Assembly: GCA_038240015.1 (NCBI GenBank)
Contig: JBBSEF010000006.1
Location: 1 to 64,000 of the forward strand
DNA: 64,000 nt
Direction: 5' to 3'
Source: CAHJXF01 sp038240015
GTDB taxonomy: Bacteria > Pseudomonadota > Gammaproteobacteria > Burkholderiales > Burkholderiaceae_D
Below are positions 17,173 through 26,327 of the stretch, in pieces. A model generated the notes under the pieces. It made no database searches, was not told the DNA's origin, and worked only from the letters and a program-made list of their open reading frames with translations. The translations under genes and the position numbers were made by a program. How positions within the stretch are numbered: position 1 is the stretch's first letter; each line of letters starts with the position of its first letter.

Positions 17173-17955
17173 ATGCAGCAGCGTCGCAAATTGGTCGTTG
17201 GAAACTGGAAGATGAACGGCGGTCTCGAGGCCAACGCTGCGCTTCTTTCGTCGATGGTTTCTGCGTTGCGCGATAGCGTATTCGCCTGCGACGTAGCGGT
17301 CTGCGTCCCGTTTCCTTATTTGGCGCAAGCGCGAAAAGAATTGGACGGTTCGAAGATCGCATTCGGTTCGCAGGACGTGAGCGAATTCGAGAGCGGCGCA
17401 TACACGGGCGAAGTCTCGGCATCGATGCTTCGGGAATTTGATTGTCGCTATGCGATCGTCGGACATTCGGAACGGCGCACCTGGTTCGGCGACAGCAATG
17501 AAAGAGTTGCGGCCAAGGCCGAGCGGGCGATCGCAACGGGGTTGACCCCGATTGTCTGTACCGGCGAGACGCTTGCAGAACGCGAGCAGGGCAAAGCGAT
17601 GGCGATCGTGGCCATGCAGTTGGATGCGGTGCTCGAACGCATCGGCGCCGAAGGACTTGCACAAGGCGTCGTCGCCTACGAGCCGGTGTGGGCGATCGGT
17701 ACCGGCAAGACCGCGAGTCCCGAGGAAGCGCAAGCGATGCATGCGGCGATCCGTGCGCACATTGCGAAGCGCGACCGCGGTATCGCGTCGCAGTTGGTCA
17801 TACTTTATGGCGGCAGCGTCAAGGCTTCGAACGCAGCGGCTTTGTTCGAAAGTGCAGACATCGATGGTGGGTTGATCGGCGGCGCGTCGCTGATCGCAAA
17901 AGATTTTGTGGGGATCGTGGACGCTGCCGGTGCTGCGGCGACGGTGGCCGCGTGA
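17173..17955 (+). CDS. tpiA: Triosephosphate isomerase
   Basis: 260 residues; interconverts dihydroxyacetone phosphate and glyceraldehyde 3-phosphate in glycolysis. Active-site Lys in VVGNWKMNGG, catalytic His in IVGHSERR (near 97), catalytic Glu in AYEPVWAIGTG (near 171) and the phosphate-binding LYGGSVKASN and GGLIGGASL segments are all present. The ATG at 17173 gives the expected N-terminus; the frame extends 36 codons upstream only through the promoter region. secG follows within 27 bp. Confidence 0.97.
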   Translation: MQQRRKLVVGNWKMNGGLEANAALLSSMVSALRDSVFACDVAVCVPFPYLAQARKELDGSKIAFGSQDVSEFESGAYTGEVSASMLREFDCRYAIVGHSERRTWFGDSNERVAAKAERAIATGLTPIVCTGETLAEREQGKAMAIVAMQLDAVLERIGAEGLAQGVVAYEPVWAIGTGKTASPEEAQAMHAAIRAHIAKRDRGIASQLVILYGGSVKASNAAALFESADIDGGLIGGASLIAKDFVGIVDAAGAAATVAA

Positions 17956-17982
17956 GCCGGTGATGAACTGGAATGCAAGCAC

Positions 17983-18393
17983 ATGGAAATTCTGAGCAAG
18001 ATCGTTTATGTGGTGATGCTGCTTTCGGCCATCGGTGTCGTCGTGCTGGTCCTGCTTCAGCACGGCAAGGGCGCCGACATGGGGACCGGCTTCGGCGCCG
18101 GCGCGTCGGGCAGCCTGTTCGGCGCGACCGGCTCGGCCAACTTCCTCAGTCGCACCACTGCGGTTCTCGCGGCGGTGTTCTTCATCAGCACGCTGGCGCT
18201 CGCGTACTTCGCGACCAATCGGCCGAGGGCGGGCGGAAGCGTGATGCAGAACTTGCCTGCGCAGACCGCTCCTGCGGCGCCGACCGACCCAGCGTCGAAG
18301 GCTGCTCCCTCGGCAAATCAGCCGGCGCAGCCGACGCCCGCCATGCCCGCTCCGGCAAAGGACGCGAACAAGCCGGCGGAGATTCCGAAGTAA
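17983..18393 (+). CDS. secG: SecG, protein translocase subunit
   Basis: 136 residues; the auxiliary membrane subunit of SecYEG. Two membrane segments (about 5-22 and 52-72) flank the conserved QHGKGADMGTGFGAGASGSLFG loop. The C-terminal 55 residues are a Pro/Ala/Lys-rich soluble tail, longer than in E. coli but common in betaproteobacteria. The order tpiA-secG-tRNA-Leu-nuoA is conserved in the group. A hairpin (18408-18416 with 18429-18437, nine pairs with one G-U) follows the stop but lacks a T-run. Confidence 0.96.
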   Translation: MEILSKIVYVVMLLSAIGVVVLVLLQHGKGADMGTGFGAGASGSLFGATGSANFLSRTTAVLAAVFFISTLALAYFATNRPRAGGSVMQNLPAQTAPAAPTDPASKAAPSANQPAQPTPAMPAPAKDANKPAEIPK

Positions 18394-18491
18394 GTTGGTT
18401 ACGAGCGTTCCTCGCGTTCGTGATCGGGCGCAAGGAATGAGACAATTCGTTTTCGGCGACCCGCCTGTGTTCGATGCGGTTTGCCTCACAC

Positions 18492-18576
18492 GCCGACGTG
18501 GTGAAATTGGTAGACACGCTATCTTGAGGGGGTAGTGGCGAAAGCTGTGCGAGTTCGAGTCTCGCCGTCGGCACCA
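18492..18576 (+). tRNA. tRNA-Leu (anticodon GAG)
   Basis: 85 nt with encoded CCA. Acceptor GCCGACG/CGTCGGC, D-arm with GAAATTGGTAGAC, anticodon stem CTATC/GGTAG with loop TTGAGGG giving GAG, long variable arm, T-arm GCGAG-TTCGAGT-CTCGC. It sits between secG and nuoA, a position seen in many betaproteobacteria. Confidence 0.97.
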
Positions 18577-18673
18577 CAGTTTATTTGACCGTTGTGATCG
18601 GATCGTCTTGCGCGCATGCCTTGCGCACGAATCGCAACGAGTCGATCGAGGCAGGACCTGTCAGGATCGTCCC

Positions 18674-19033
18674 GTGTTGCTCGAAAATTATTTTCCGGTC
18701 CTTCTCTTCATCCTCGTCGGCTCGGGCGTCGGTCTCGCGGCTGTGACGCTGGGCAACTTCCTGGCGCCCAACAATCCGGACAGCGAGAAGCTGTCGCCGT
18801 ACGAATGCGGCTTCGAGGCATTCGAGGACGCGCGCATGAAGTTCGACGTGCGCTACTACCTGGTCGCGATCCTCTTCATCCTGTTCGATCTCGAGACCGC
18901 GTTCTTCTTTCCCTGGGCGGTCGCGCTGCGCGATCTCGGCCTCTATGGTTATCTGACAATGGTGGTGTTCGTCATCGAATTTCTCGTCGGGTTCTGGTAC
19001 ATCTGGAAGAAGGGCGCGCTCGATTGGGAATGA
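18674..19033 (+). CDS. nuoA: NADH-quinone oxidoreductase subunit A
   Basis: 119-residue membrane subunit of complex I with three membrane segments and the conserved loop LSPYECGFEAFEDARMKFDVRYYL. I chose GTG at 18674 because it gives the standard length and a CAGGA site lies 7 nt upstream; there is no ATG in the right place. It is the first gene of a 13-subunit nuo operon that runs to 34109. Confidence 0.95.
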   Translation: MLLENYFPVLLFILVGSGVGLAAVTLGNFLAPNNPDSEKLSPYECGFEAFEDARMKFDVRYYLVAILFILFDLETAFFFPWAVALRDLGLYGYLTMVVFVIEFLVGFWYIWKKGALDWE

Positions 19034-19055
19034 GCACGGGCCAAACCATTCAGCT

Positions 19056-19535
19056 ATGAGCATCGAAGGCAAACTATCCGAAGGCTTCGTCACGACGAAG
19101 CTCGACAACGTCATCAACTGGGTGCGTACCGGTTCGATGTGGCCGATGACGTTCGGCCTCGCGTGCTGTGCGGTCGAGATGATGCATGCGGGCGCGGCGC
19201 GCTACGACCTCGATCGCTTCGGTGTGGTGTTTCGCCCGAGCCCTCGGCAATCCGACGTGATGATCGTCGCGGGCACGCTATGCAACAAGATGGCGCCGGC
19301 GCTGCGCAAGGTCTACGACCAGATGACCGAGCCGCGTTGGGTGATCTCGATGGGCTCGTGCGCCAACGGCGGCGGCTACTACCACTACTCATATTCGGTG
19401 GTGCGCGGCTGCGACCGGATCGTGCCTGTGGATGTGTATGTACCGGGTTGCCCGCCGACAGCCGAGGCGCTGATGTACGGCATTTTGCAGTTGATGAACA
19501 AGATCAAGCGCGAGAGCACGATCGCGCGCTCGTGA
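19056..19535 (+). CDS. nuoB: NADH-quinone oxidoreductase subunit B
   Basis: 159 residues; carries the terminal cluster N2 that reduces quinone. The four ligands are the tandem Cys37-Cys38 (LACCAVEMM), Cys102 (GSCANGGG) and Cys132 (PGCPPT). Sits at the junction of the peripheral arm and membrane arm of complex I. Standard length; 22 bp after nuoA. Confidence 0.97.
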   Translation: MSIEGKLSEGFVTTKLDNVINWVRTGSMWPMTFGLACCAVEMMHAGAARYDLDRFGVVFRPSPRQSDVMIVAGTLCNKMAPALRKVYDQMTEPRWVISMGSCANGGGYYHYSYSVVRGCDRIVPVDVYVPGCPPTAEALMYGILQLMNKIKRESTIARS

Positions 19536-19551
19536 CAACCACGAATCCCGT

Positions 19552-20175
19552 ATGAGCACGCGTCTCGAAACGCTGGAAGCCAACCTGCGCGCCACGCTCG
19601 GCGACTCGATTGTGAGTCTCGTCATGGCGCGGGGTGAGCTGACGCTCGTCGTCGATGCAAAAAATTATCTCGGTGTCGCGACGACGCTGCGCGACCACGC
19701 CGATCTCCAATTCGAACAATTGCTCGATGTGTGCGGAGTCGATTATCAAACCCATGGCGAAGGCGCGTGGACGGGCTTGCGCTTCGCTGCCGTGTCGCAC
19801 CTGCTGTCGATGACGCACAACTGGCGCCTGCGCCTGCGCACCTTTGCGATCGACGACGACTTCCCGGTTCTCGCATCGCTGACCGGCGTGTGGTCGTCGG
19901 CCAACTGGTACGAGCGCGAAGCTTTCGATCTCTACGGCATCGTGTTCGAAGGTCACAACGATCTGCGCCGCATCCTCACCGACTACGGCTTCGTCGGGCA
20001 TCCGTTTCGCAAGGACTTCCCGATCTCGGGCAACGTCGAAATGCGCTACGACCCTGAGCAGAAGCGCGTGATCTATCAGCCGGTGACGATCGAACCGAGG
20101 GAGATCGTGCCGCGCGTGATTCGCGAAGAAGGCTACGGCGCCGCTCAATACGGCAGGCCGACCGCGCATGGCTGA
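19552..20175 (+). CDS. nuoC: NADH-quinone oxidoreductase subunit C
   Basis: 207 residues of the 30-kDa subunit of the hydrophilic arm, separate from nuoD. Conserved elements include NWYEREAFDLYGIVFEGHND and LRRILTDYGFVGHPFRKDFP. No cofactor. The 3' end overlaps the start of nuoD by 8 bp, indicating coupled translation. Confidence 0.97.
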   Translation: MSTRLETLEANLRATLGDSIVSLVMARGELTLVVDAKNYLGVATTLRDHADLQFEQLLDVCGVDYQTHGEGAWTGLRFAAVSHLLSMTHNWRLRLRTFAIDDDFPVLASLTGVWSSANWYEREAFDLYGIVFEGHNDLRRILTDYGFVGHPFRKDFPISGNVEMRYDPEQKRVIYQPVTIEPREIVPRVIREEGYGAAQYGRPTAHG

Positions 20176-21421
20176 GATCAAGAACTACACGCTGAACTTC
20201 GGACCGCAGCATCCCGCGGCGCACGGGGTCTTGCGCCTCGTACTGGAACTCGACGGCGAGGTGGTTCAGCGCGCCGACCCGCATATCGGCCTCCTGCACC
20301 GCGCGACCGAGAAGCTCGCCGAGACCCGTACCTACATCCAGTCCGTTCCCTATATGGACCGGCTCGACTACGTGTCGATGATGTGCAACGAGCACGGCTA
20401 TGTGCTCGCGATCGAGAAGCTGCTCGACATCGAGGTGCCGCTGCGCGCGCAATACATCCGCGTGCTGTTCGACGAACTCACGCGCCTGTTGAATCACCTG
20501 ATGTGGCTGGGCGCGCACGCGCTCGACGTGGGCGCGATGGCGGTCTTCCTCTACGCGTTTCGCGAGCGCGAAGACCTGATGGATATGTACGAGGCGGTGT
20601 CGGGCGCGCGCATGCACGCGGCCTACTACCGGCCCGGCGGCGTCTATCGCGATCTGCCCGATACGATGCCGCAGTACCGCACGTCGAAGTGGAGAAACGA
20701 GCGCGCCATCAAGGGCATGAACGAGAACCGCCAGGGGTCGCTGCTCGACTTCATCGAAGACTTCAGCATCCGCTTCCCGCGTCATGTCGACGAGTACGAA
20801 ACGCTGCTCACCGACAACCGCATCTGGAAGCAGCGGCTGGTCGGCATCGGCGTCGTCTCGCCCGAGCGTGCGAAGGCACTCGGCTTCACCGGCGCGATGC
20901 TGCGCGGCTCGGGCATCGAATGGGACCTGCGCAAGAAGCAGCCCTACGAAGTCTATGACCTGCTCGACTTCGACATTCCGGTGGGCGTCAACGGCGACTG
21001 CTACGACCGTTATCTGGTAAGAGTTGAAGAGATGCGCCAGTCGAATCGCATCATCCAGCAATGCATCGCATGGCTGCGCAACAACCCCGGCCCGACGATG
21101 ATCGACGACCACAAGATCGCGCCGCCGTCGCGGGTCGACATGAAGACCAACATGGAAGAGCTGATCCATCACTTCAAGCTCTTCACCGAAGGCATGCATG
21201 TGCCGCCGGGCGAAGCCTATGCGGCGATCGAACATCCCAAAGGCGAGTTCGGCATCTATTTGATTTCCGACGGCGCCAACAAACCTTATCGCCTGAAGAT
21301 CCGCGCGCCGGGCTTCCCGCACCTGCATGCGTTGGACGAGATGGCGCGCGGCCACATGATCGCCGACGTGGTGACGATCATCGGCACGCAGGACATCGTG
21401 TTCGGAGAGATCGATCGATGA
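20168..21421 (+). CDS. nuoD: NADH-quinone oxidoreductase subunit D
   Basis: 417-residue 49-kDa subunit that forms the quinone-binding pocket with NuoB. Signatures: NFGPQHPAAHGVLRLVLELDGE, HIGLLHRATEKLAE, and YRLKIRAPGFPHLHAL near the C-terminus. Its stop overlaps the start of the inserted DUF4019 gene (ATGA) rather than leading directly into nuoE. Confidence 0.97.
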   Translation: MAEIKNYTLNFGPQHPAAHGVLRLVLELDGEVVQRADPHIGLLHRATEKLAETRTYIQSVPYMDRLDYVSMMCNEHGYVLAIEKLLDIEVPLRAQYIRVLFDELTRLLNHLMWLGAHALDVGAMAVFLYAFREREDLMDMYEAVSGARMHAAYYRPGGVYRDLPDTMPQYRTSKWRNERAIKGMNENRQGSLLDFIEDFSIRFPRHVDEYETLLTDNRIWKQRLVGIGVVSPERAKALGFTGAMLRGSGIEWDLRKKQPYEVYDLLDFDIPVGVNGDCYDRYLVRVEEMRQSNRIIQQCIAWLRNNPGPTMIDDHKIAPPSRVDMKTNMEELIHHFKLFTEGMHVPPGEAYAAIEHPKGEFGIYLISDGANKPYRLKIRAPGFPHLHALDEMARGHMIADVVTIIGTQDIVFGEIDR

Positions 21422-21843
21422 AAATATTCAACGCGTTCATCGCGGCGGTCGCCGTAGTCATCGCGTTCGCGATTGCGTTCGCAATGTTCCCCGCGTTCGC
21501 GCAGGACAATCCGAAACCCGGCGACGATTTCATCAAGCTGATCGACGCGAAGCAATACGCCGAGAGCTGGGAGATCGCGTCCGATTACTTCAAGCAATCG
21601 GTCTCGCGCGCCGAGTGGGCGACGCAGGTGAAGCAAGTACGCGATTCGCTCGGCAACGTCGTGGTCCGCAATATGAAAAATTCCGAAGTGCAGAAGAATC
21701 CACCGGGCGCACCCGCTGGCGACTATCTCCTGCTGACCTTCGAGACGAAGTTCGCCGATAGCGAGCCAGCGCGCACCGAAACGCTAGTGCTGATCAAGGG
21801 CGCTGATGCCCGCTGGCGCACGGTTGGTTATTTCATTCGTTGA
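21418..21843 (+). CDS. DUF4019 exported protein inside the nuo operon
   Basis: 141 residues. A signal peptide (hydrophobic stretch about residues 8-24, cleavage near AFAQD) is followed by a domain with AKQYAESWEIASDYFKQSVSRAEWATQVKQVRDSLG and LLLTFETKFADSEPARTETLVLIK, the pattern of DUF4019. The domain is small, alpha/beta, related in appearance to NTF2-like folds, and likely periplasmic. Function unknown. It is joined to nuoD by an ATGA overlap, so it is co-translated with complex I genes, which suggests a link to complex I assembly or the envelope but does not prove one. Confidence 0.85.
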   Translation: MKIFNAFIAAVAVVIAFAIAFAMFPAFAQDNPKPGDDFIKLIDAKQYAESWEIASDYFKQSVSRAEWATQVKQVRDSLGNVVVRNMKNSEVQKNPPGAPAGDYLLLTFETKFADSEPARTETLVLIKGADARWRTVGYFIR

Positions 21844-21853
21844 ATTGCACACC

Positions 21854-21943
21854 ATGAACGCCGTCATCGAACAACAACGTCCGCTTTGGCTCGAAGAGGT
21901 GAGCACGCGTTGGCGCGAACTGCTCGATCACAAGGCCATCTGA
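21854..21943 (+). CDS. Possible 29-residue small protein before nuoE
   Basis: An ATG frame of 29 codons in the gap between the DUF4019 gene and nuoE. The peptide starts MNAVIEQQRPLWLEEV and ends LLDHKAI; it is acidic-amphipathic with two tryptophans and no membrane segment. The stop lies one base before the GTG start of nuoE, so it could act as a translational leader or be a gene remnant. No ribosome-binding site is clear. I do not recognise a family. Confidence 0.35.
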   Translation: MNAVIEQQRPLWLEEVSTRWRELLDHKAI

Positions 21944-21944
21944 C

Positions 21945-22457
21945 GTGACCGATCGCACCACCGAATCTTCATCGCGTCTTCTCACCGACGACGCCTATCG
22001 CCGCATCGACCGCGAGCTGTCGAAGTTTCCGCCCGAAGGCAAGCAGTCGGCGGTGATGGCGGCGCTCGGCATTGCGCAAGACGAGAAGGGCTGGCTGTCG
22101 GTCGAGGTGATGACCGACGTAGCCGACTATCTCGGCTTGCCCGCGATCGCTGTGCAGGAAGTGGCGACGTTCTACAACATGTACAACATCAGGCCCGTGG
22201 GTCGCCACAAGATCACGGTGTGCACCAACCTGCCGTGCGCGTTGTCGGGCGGTGCGCATGCGGCGGATCATCTCAAGCACAAACTCGGGATCGATTTTCG
22301 TGAGACCACCGCTGACGGCAACTTCACGCTGCAGGAAGGCGAGTGCCTGGGCGCGTGCGGCGACGCGCCGGTGATGTTGCTCGACAACAAGACGATGCTC
22401 AGTTGGATGAGCGACGAGAAGATCGACGTGCTGCTTTCCGAACTGTCGGCACGTTGA
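21945..22457 (+). CDS. nuoE: NADH-quinone oxidoreductase subunit E
   Basis: 170-residue subunit with the binuclear cluster N1a: Cys93, Cys98 (CTNLPC) and Cys134, Cys138 (CLGAC). Thioredoxin-like fold in the NADH dehydrogenase module with NuoF. VATFYNMYNIRPVGRH is characteristic. Start is GTG; there is no in-frame ATG before the conserved region. Follows the small frame by one base. Confidence 0.96.
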   Translation: MTDRTTESSSRLLTDDAYRRIDRELSKFPPEGKQSAVMAALGIAQDEKGWLSVEVMTDVADYLGLPAIAVQEVATFYNMYNIRPVGRHKITVCTNLPCALSGGAHAADHLKHKLGIDFRETTADGNFTLQEGECLGACGDAPVMLLDNKTMLSWMSDEKIDVLLSELSAR

Positions 22458-22491
22458 GCGCAATGAACGCATCCGCCATGAGCGCATCGCA

Positions 22492-23901
22492 ATGAACACT
22501 TCGATCCACGACCGCCACATCGCGCCGCAGATCATGGCGGATTTGAACGGCGACAACTGGCGCATCGCCGACTACGAGGCGCGCGACGGCTACCAGGCCT
22601 TGCGCAAGATCATCGACGAGAAGATCACGCCCGAGCAGGTGGTCGCCACCGTCAAGTCGTCAGCGTTGCGCGGTCGCGGCGGCGCGGGCTTTCCGACCGG
22701 CTTGAAGTGGAGCTTCATGCCGCGCCAATTCCCAGGACAGAAATATCTGGTGTGCAACTCGGACGAAGGCGAGCCCGGCACGTTCAAGGACCGCGACATC
22801 CTGCGCTACAACCCGCACAGCCTGATCGAAGGGATGATCATCGGCGCGTATGCGATGGGCATCACGGTCGGCTACAACTACATTCACGGCGAGATCTGGG
22901 CCGAGTACGAACGCTTCGAAGAGGCGCTCGACGAAGCGCGCGCCGCGGGCTATCTGGGCGACAAGATACTCGGCTCGGACTTCTCGTTCCAGTTGCATGG
23001 CTTCCACGGTTACGGCGCTTATATCTGCGGCGAAGAGACCGCACTGCTCGAATCGCTCGAAGGCAAGAAGGGCAACCCGCGCTTCAAGCCGCCGTTCCCC
23101 GCGAGCTTCGGGCTCTATGGCAAGCCGACCACGATCAACAACACCGAGACCTTCGCGGCCGTGCCGTGGATCATCCGCAACGGCGCCGACGCGTTCCTTA
23201 AAGTCGGTCGGCCCAACAACGGCGGCACCAAGATCTTCTCGGTCGCGGGCGATGTCGAGTGGCCCGGCAACTACGAGATCCCACTCGGCACTTCGTTCGC
23301 GAAGCTGCTCGAACTCGCGGGCGGCATGCGCGGCGGCAAGAAGTTGAAGATGGTGATCCCCGGCGGCTCATCGGCGCCGGTCGTTCCGGGTGACCAGATG
23401 ATGCAGACCGACATGGACTACGACTCGATCGCGAAGGCGGGTTCCATGCTGGGCTCGGGTGCGGTGATCGTGATGGACGAGACGCGCTGCGCGGTCGCGT
23501 CCTTGCAGCGCCTCGCGTATTTCTATTTCGAGGAATCGTGCGGGCAGTGCACGCCGTGCCGCGAAGGGACCGGCTGGATGTATCGCGTGATCCATCGCAT
23601 CGAGCACGGCGAAGGGCGAATGGAAGACCTCGACCTGCTGCTTTCGGTCGCCGACAACATCCAGGGCCGCACCATCTGTGCGCTCGGCGACGCGGCCGCG
23701 ATGCCGGTGCGCGCGTTCGTCAAGAACTATCGCGACGAGTTCGAGTATCACATCAAGAACAAGCGGTGCCTCGTCGGTCCGGGCGCGCATCAGCACGCTG
23801 CGCATGCGACGCCGCTAGAGCGCGCACACGAGCACGAGCACGCGCACGAGCAAAACGCGGCCGCTGAAGTCGAGCGCCATCCCGCCTCCATCGATTCCTG
23901 A
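22492..23901 (+). CDS. nuoF: NADH-quinone oxidoreductase subunit F
   Basis: 469 residues; binds NADH, FMN and cluster N3. Signatures: LRGRGGAGFPTGLKWSFMP (NADH/FMN), GAYICGEETALLESLEG (FMN), SCGQCTPCREGTGW near residue 350 and TICALGDAAAMP (4Fe-4S ligands). The core ends near residue 430; a tail of about 35 residues rich in His and Glu follows (HQHAAHA, then HEHEHAHEQ). The tail is not part of the catalytic core and could bind metal. nuoG starts 5 bp after the stop. Confidence 0.97.
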   Translation: MNTSIHDRHIAPQIMADLNGDNWRIADYEARDGYQALRKIIDEKITPEQVVATVKSSALRGRGGAGFPTGLKWSFMPRQFPGQKYLVCNSDEGEPGTFKDRDILRYNPHSLIEGMIIGAYAMGITVGYNYIHGEIWAEYERFEEALDEARAAGYLGDKILGSDFSFQLHGFHGYGAYICGEETALLESLEGKKGNPRFKPPFPASFGLYGKPTTINNTETFAAVPWIIRNGADAFLKVGRPNNGGTKIFSVAGDVEWPGNYEIPLGTSFAKLLELAGGMRGGKKLKMVIPGGSSAPVVPGDQMMQTDMDYDSIAKAGSMLGSGAVIVMDETRCAVASLQRLAYFYFEESCGQCTPCREGTGWMYRVIHRIEHGEGRMEDLDLLLSVADNIQGRTICALGDAAAMPVRAFVKNYRDEFEYHIKNKRCLVGPGAHQHAAHATPLERAHEHEHAHEQNAAAEVERHPASIDS

Positions 23902-23906
23902 TCGCC

Positions 23907-26327
23907 ATGATTCAACTCGAAATCGACGGCAAGCCAGTGGAGGTCAAGGAGGGCAGCATGGTGATGGACGCTGCCAACCAGCTCGGCATCTACGTCCCGC
24001 ACTTTTGCTATCACAAGAAGCTGACGATTGCGGCCAACTGCCGCATGTGCCTGGTCGACATCGAGAAGGCGCCCAAGCCCATGCCCGCATGCGCGACGCC
24101 GGTGACGGCCGGCATGATCGTGCGCACCGCGTCCGACAAGGCGATCAAGGCGCAGAAGGGCGTGATGGAGTTTCTGTTGATCAACCACCCGCTCGACTGC
24201 CCGATCTGCGACCAGGGCGGCGAGTGCCTGTTGCAGGATCTCGCGGTGGGCTACGGCGGCTCCAACTCGCGCTACAACGAAGAGAAGCGGGTCGTCTTTC
24301 ACAAGGACGTGGGACCGCTGATCTCGATGGAAGAGATGACGCGTTGCATCCACTGCACGCGCTGCGTGCGCTTCGGTCAGGAGATCGCGGGCGTGATGGA
24401 GTTCGGCATGCTCGGTCGCGGCGAACACGCCGAGATCACGACCTTCGTCGGCAAGACCGTGGACTCGGAACTGTCGGGCAACATGATCGACATCTGCCCG
24501 GTCGGCGCGCTCACGTCGAAGCCGTTCCGCTATACCGCACGCACGTGGGAGTTATCGCGTCGCAAGTCGGTGAGCCCGCACGACGGTCTCGGTTCGAACC
24601 TGATCGTGCAGGTCAAGAATCATCGCGTGATGCGCGTCGTTCCGCTCGAGAACGAGGCCATCAACGAATGCTGGCTGTCGGACAAGGATCGCTTTTCGTA
24701 CGAAGCGTTGAACGTTCCTGATCGTTTGACGAAGCCGATGCTGCGCGAGGGGACGAACGCGGGCGCGGTATGGCGTGAAGTCGATTGGCCCGAAGCGCTG
24801 GAGTTCGTCGCAGCCGGCTTGAAGCGCGTCGTCGACGCGGAGGGGTCATCGCAAATCGGCGCGCTCGCATCGCCGCACTCGACACTCGAAGAATTGCATC
24901 TGCTGCAAAAGCTGATGCGCGGTCTCGGCTCGGACAATATCGACACGCGTCTGCGTCAGAGCGACTTCAGCGCGAACGCGGTCGCGCCGTGGTTGGGCAT
25001 GTCGATCGCACAGTTCGCCGAACTCGATCGCGTATTGGTGATCGGCTCGTTCCTTCGCAAGGACCAGCCGCTGCTCGCGCAACGCCTGCGCCAGGCCACC
25101 AAGCGTGGCGCGTTGTTGTCGGTGTTGCATGCGGTCGATGACGACCTGTTGATGCCGGTCGCGAACAAGTTGATTGCGCCGCCGTCGCAGTGGGTCGACG
25201 TGCTCGGTTCGATCGCGTCGCCCGACGCTGCAGGGTCGGCGGCGTCGTCATCGGCAAGCGATGTCGCGCGCGCGATCGCGAAGAGCTTCACGTCGGGTTC
25301 ATCGAAGGCGATCCTGCTCGGCAACGCGGTGGTCCAGCATCCGCAGTTCGCGCAGATCGCAGCAGTCGCGCAGGCACTTGCCGTAGCGACGGGTTCGAAG
25401 CTCGGCTTTCTCACCGAAGCCGCGAACAGCGTCGGCGCGCACATCGCGCGGGCTTATCCGATTCAGGGCGGCATGAACGCGGCCGCGATGCTCGACCAAC
25501 CGCGGCGCGCGTATGTGTTGCTCAACATAGAGCCCGAGCTCGACGTTGCAAATCCCGTCGCCGCTCGCGCGGCATTGCAAAGCGCCGAGCTCGTCGTCGC
25601 GATGACAACGTTCAAGAGCGCAGTCGATCAACACGCGAACGTGATGTTGCCGATCGCGCCATTCACCGAAACCTCGGGCACGTTCGTCAACACCGAAGGC
25701 CGCGCGCAGAGTTTCAACGGCACCGTCAAGCCGCTCGGCGAAGCGCGGCCCGCATGGAAAGTGTTGCGCGTACTCGGCAACCTGCTCGGCCTCGAAGGCT
25801 TCGATTACGAAAGCTCGGAAGCCGTCCGCACCGAAGTGACCGGCGGTGCGACCGATCTGTCCGCGCGCTGCGGCGCGCTCGACGTGCAAGTGTCGGGCGA
25901 ATCGGCGGCGTCGCTCGCGCTCGCGCCTGGCAGCCTCGAGCCAGGCGATCTCGAACCAGGCGAACTCGAACGCGTGGCCGACGTGCCGATCTATTTCGCG
26001 GACGCGCTGGTGCGACGCTCGTCGCCGTTGCAGGAAACGAACGATGCCGCAGAGCCGACCGCGCGCATCAATAGCCGCGCGCTAGCCTCGTTGTCTCTGG
26101 TGTCGGGCGACCGAGTGAGCGTCGTGATGGACGATGGCGAAGCAGTCGTCGCATGCAAGCGCGACGAAACGGTAGCCGACGGTTGCGTGCGCCTCGCGAC
26201 CGCGCATGCATCGACCGCCGGTCTGCCTTCGCTCTTCGGCGCCGTCACGATCACGAAGCTTGCGAGCGCCGATACGAATGCGGGGGCTTCAGTCGACGCG
26301 GCTGCTTCCGTCGTGGGGCAGGCATGA
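23907..26327 (+). CDS. nuoG: NADH-quinone oxidoreductase subunit G
   Basis: 806-residue iron-sulfur subunit. N-terminal 2Fe-2S cluster (Cys34, Cys45, Cys48, Cys62), His-ligated 4Fe-4S cluster (His94, Cys98, Cys101, Cys107) and another 4Fe-4S cluster (Cys147, Cys150, Cys153 and a Cys in DICPVGAL near 197). The rest is a molybdopterin-oxidoreductase-like domain without cofactor. The extra N7 ligand motif of the E. coli type is not seen. A short low-complexity stretch (LEPGDLEPGELE, near residue 680) is probably a linker. Stop overlaps nuoH start as ATGA. Confidence 0.96.
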   Translation: MIQLEIDGKPVEVKEGSMVMDAANQLGIYVPHFCYHKKLTIAANCRMCLVDIEKAPKPMPACATPVTAGMIVRTASDKAIKAQKGVMEFLLINHPLDCPICDQGGECLLQDLAVGYGGSNSRYNEEKRVVFHKDVGPLISMEEMTRCIHCTRCVRFGQEIAGVMEFGMLGRGEHAEITTFVGKTVDSELSGNMIDICPVGALTSKPFRYTARTWELSRRKSVSPHDGLGSNLIVQVKNHRVMRVVPLENEAINECWLSDKDRFSYEALNVPDRLTKPMLREGTNAGAVWREVDWPEALEFVAAGLKRVVDAEGSSQIGALASPHSTLEELHLLQKLMRGLGSDNIDTRLRQSDFSANAVAPWLGMSIAQFAELDRVLVIGSFLRKDQPLLAQRLRQATKRGALLSVLHAVDDDLLMPVANKLIAPPSQWVDVLGSIASPDAAGSAASSSASDVARAIAKSFTSGSSKAILLGNAVVQHPQFAQIAAVAQALAVATGSKLGFLTEAANSVGAHIARAYPIQGGMNAAAMLDQPRRAYVLLNIEPELDVANPVAARAALQSAELVVAMTTFKSAVDQHANVMLPIAPFTETSGTFVNTEGRAQSFNGTVKPLGEARPAWKVLRVLGNLLGLEGFDYESSEAVRTEVTGGATDLSARCGALDVQVSGESAASLALAPGSLEPGDLEPGELERVADVPIYFADALVRRSSPLQETNDAAEPTARINSRALASLSLVSGDRVSVVMDDGEAVVACKRDETVADGCVRLATAHASTAGLPSLFGAVTITKLASADTNAGASVDAAASVVGQA

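Noticed and set aside
18408..18437. Hairpin after secG as a terminator
   Set aside because: Stem is fair but there is no T-run; the downstream tRNA and nuoA may well be co-transcribed, so it is only mentioned with secG.
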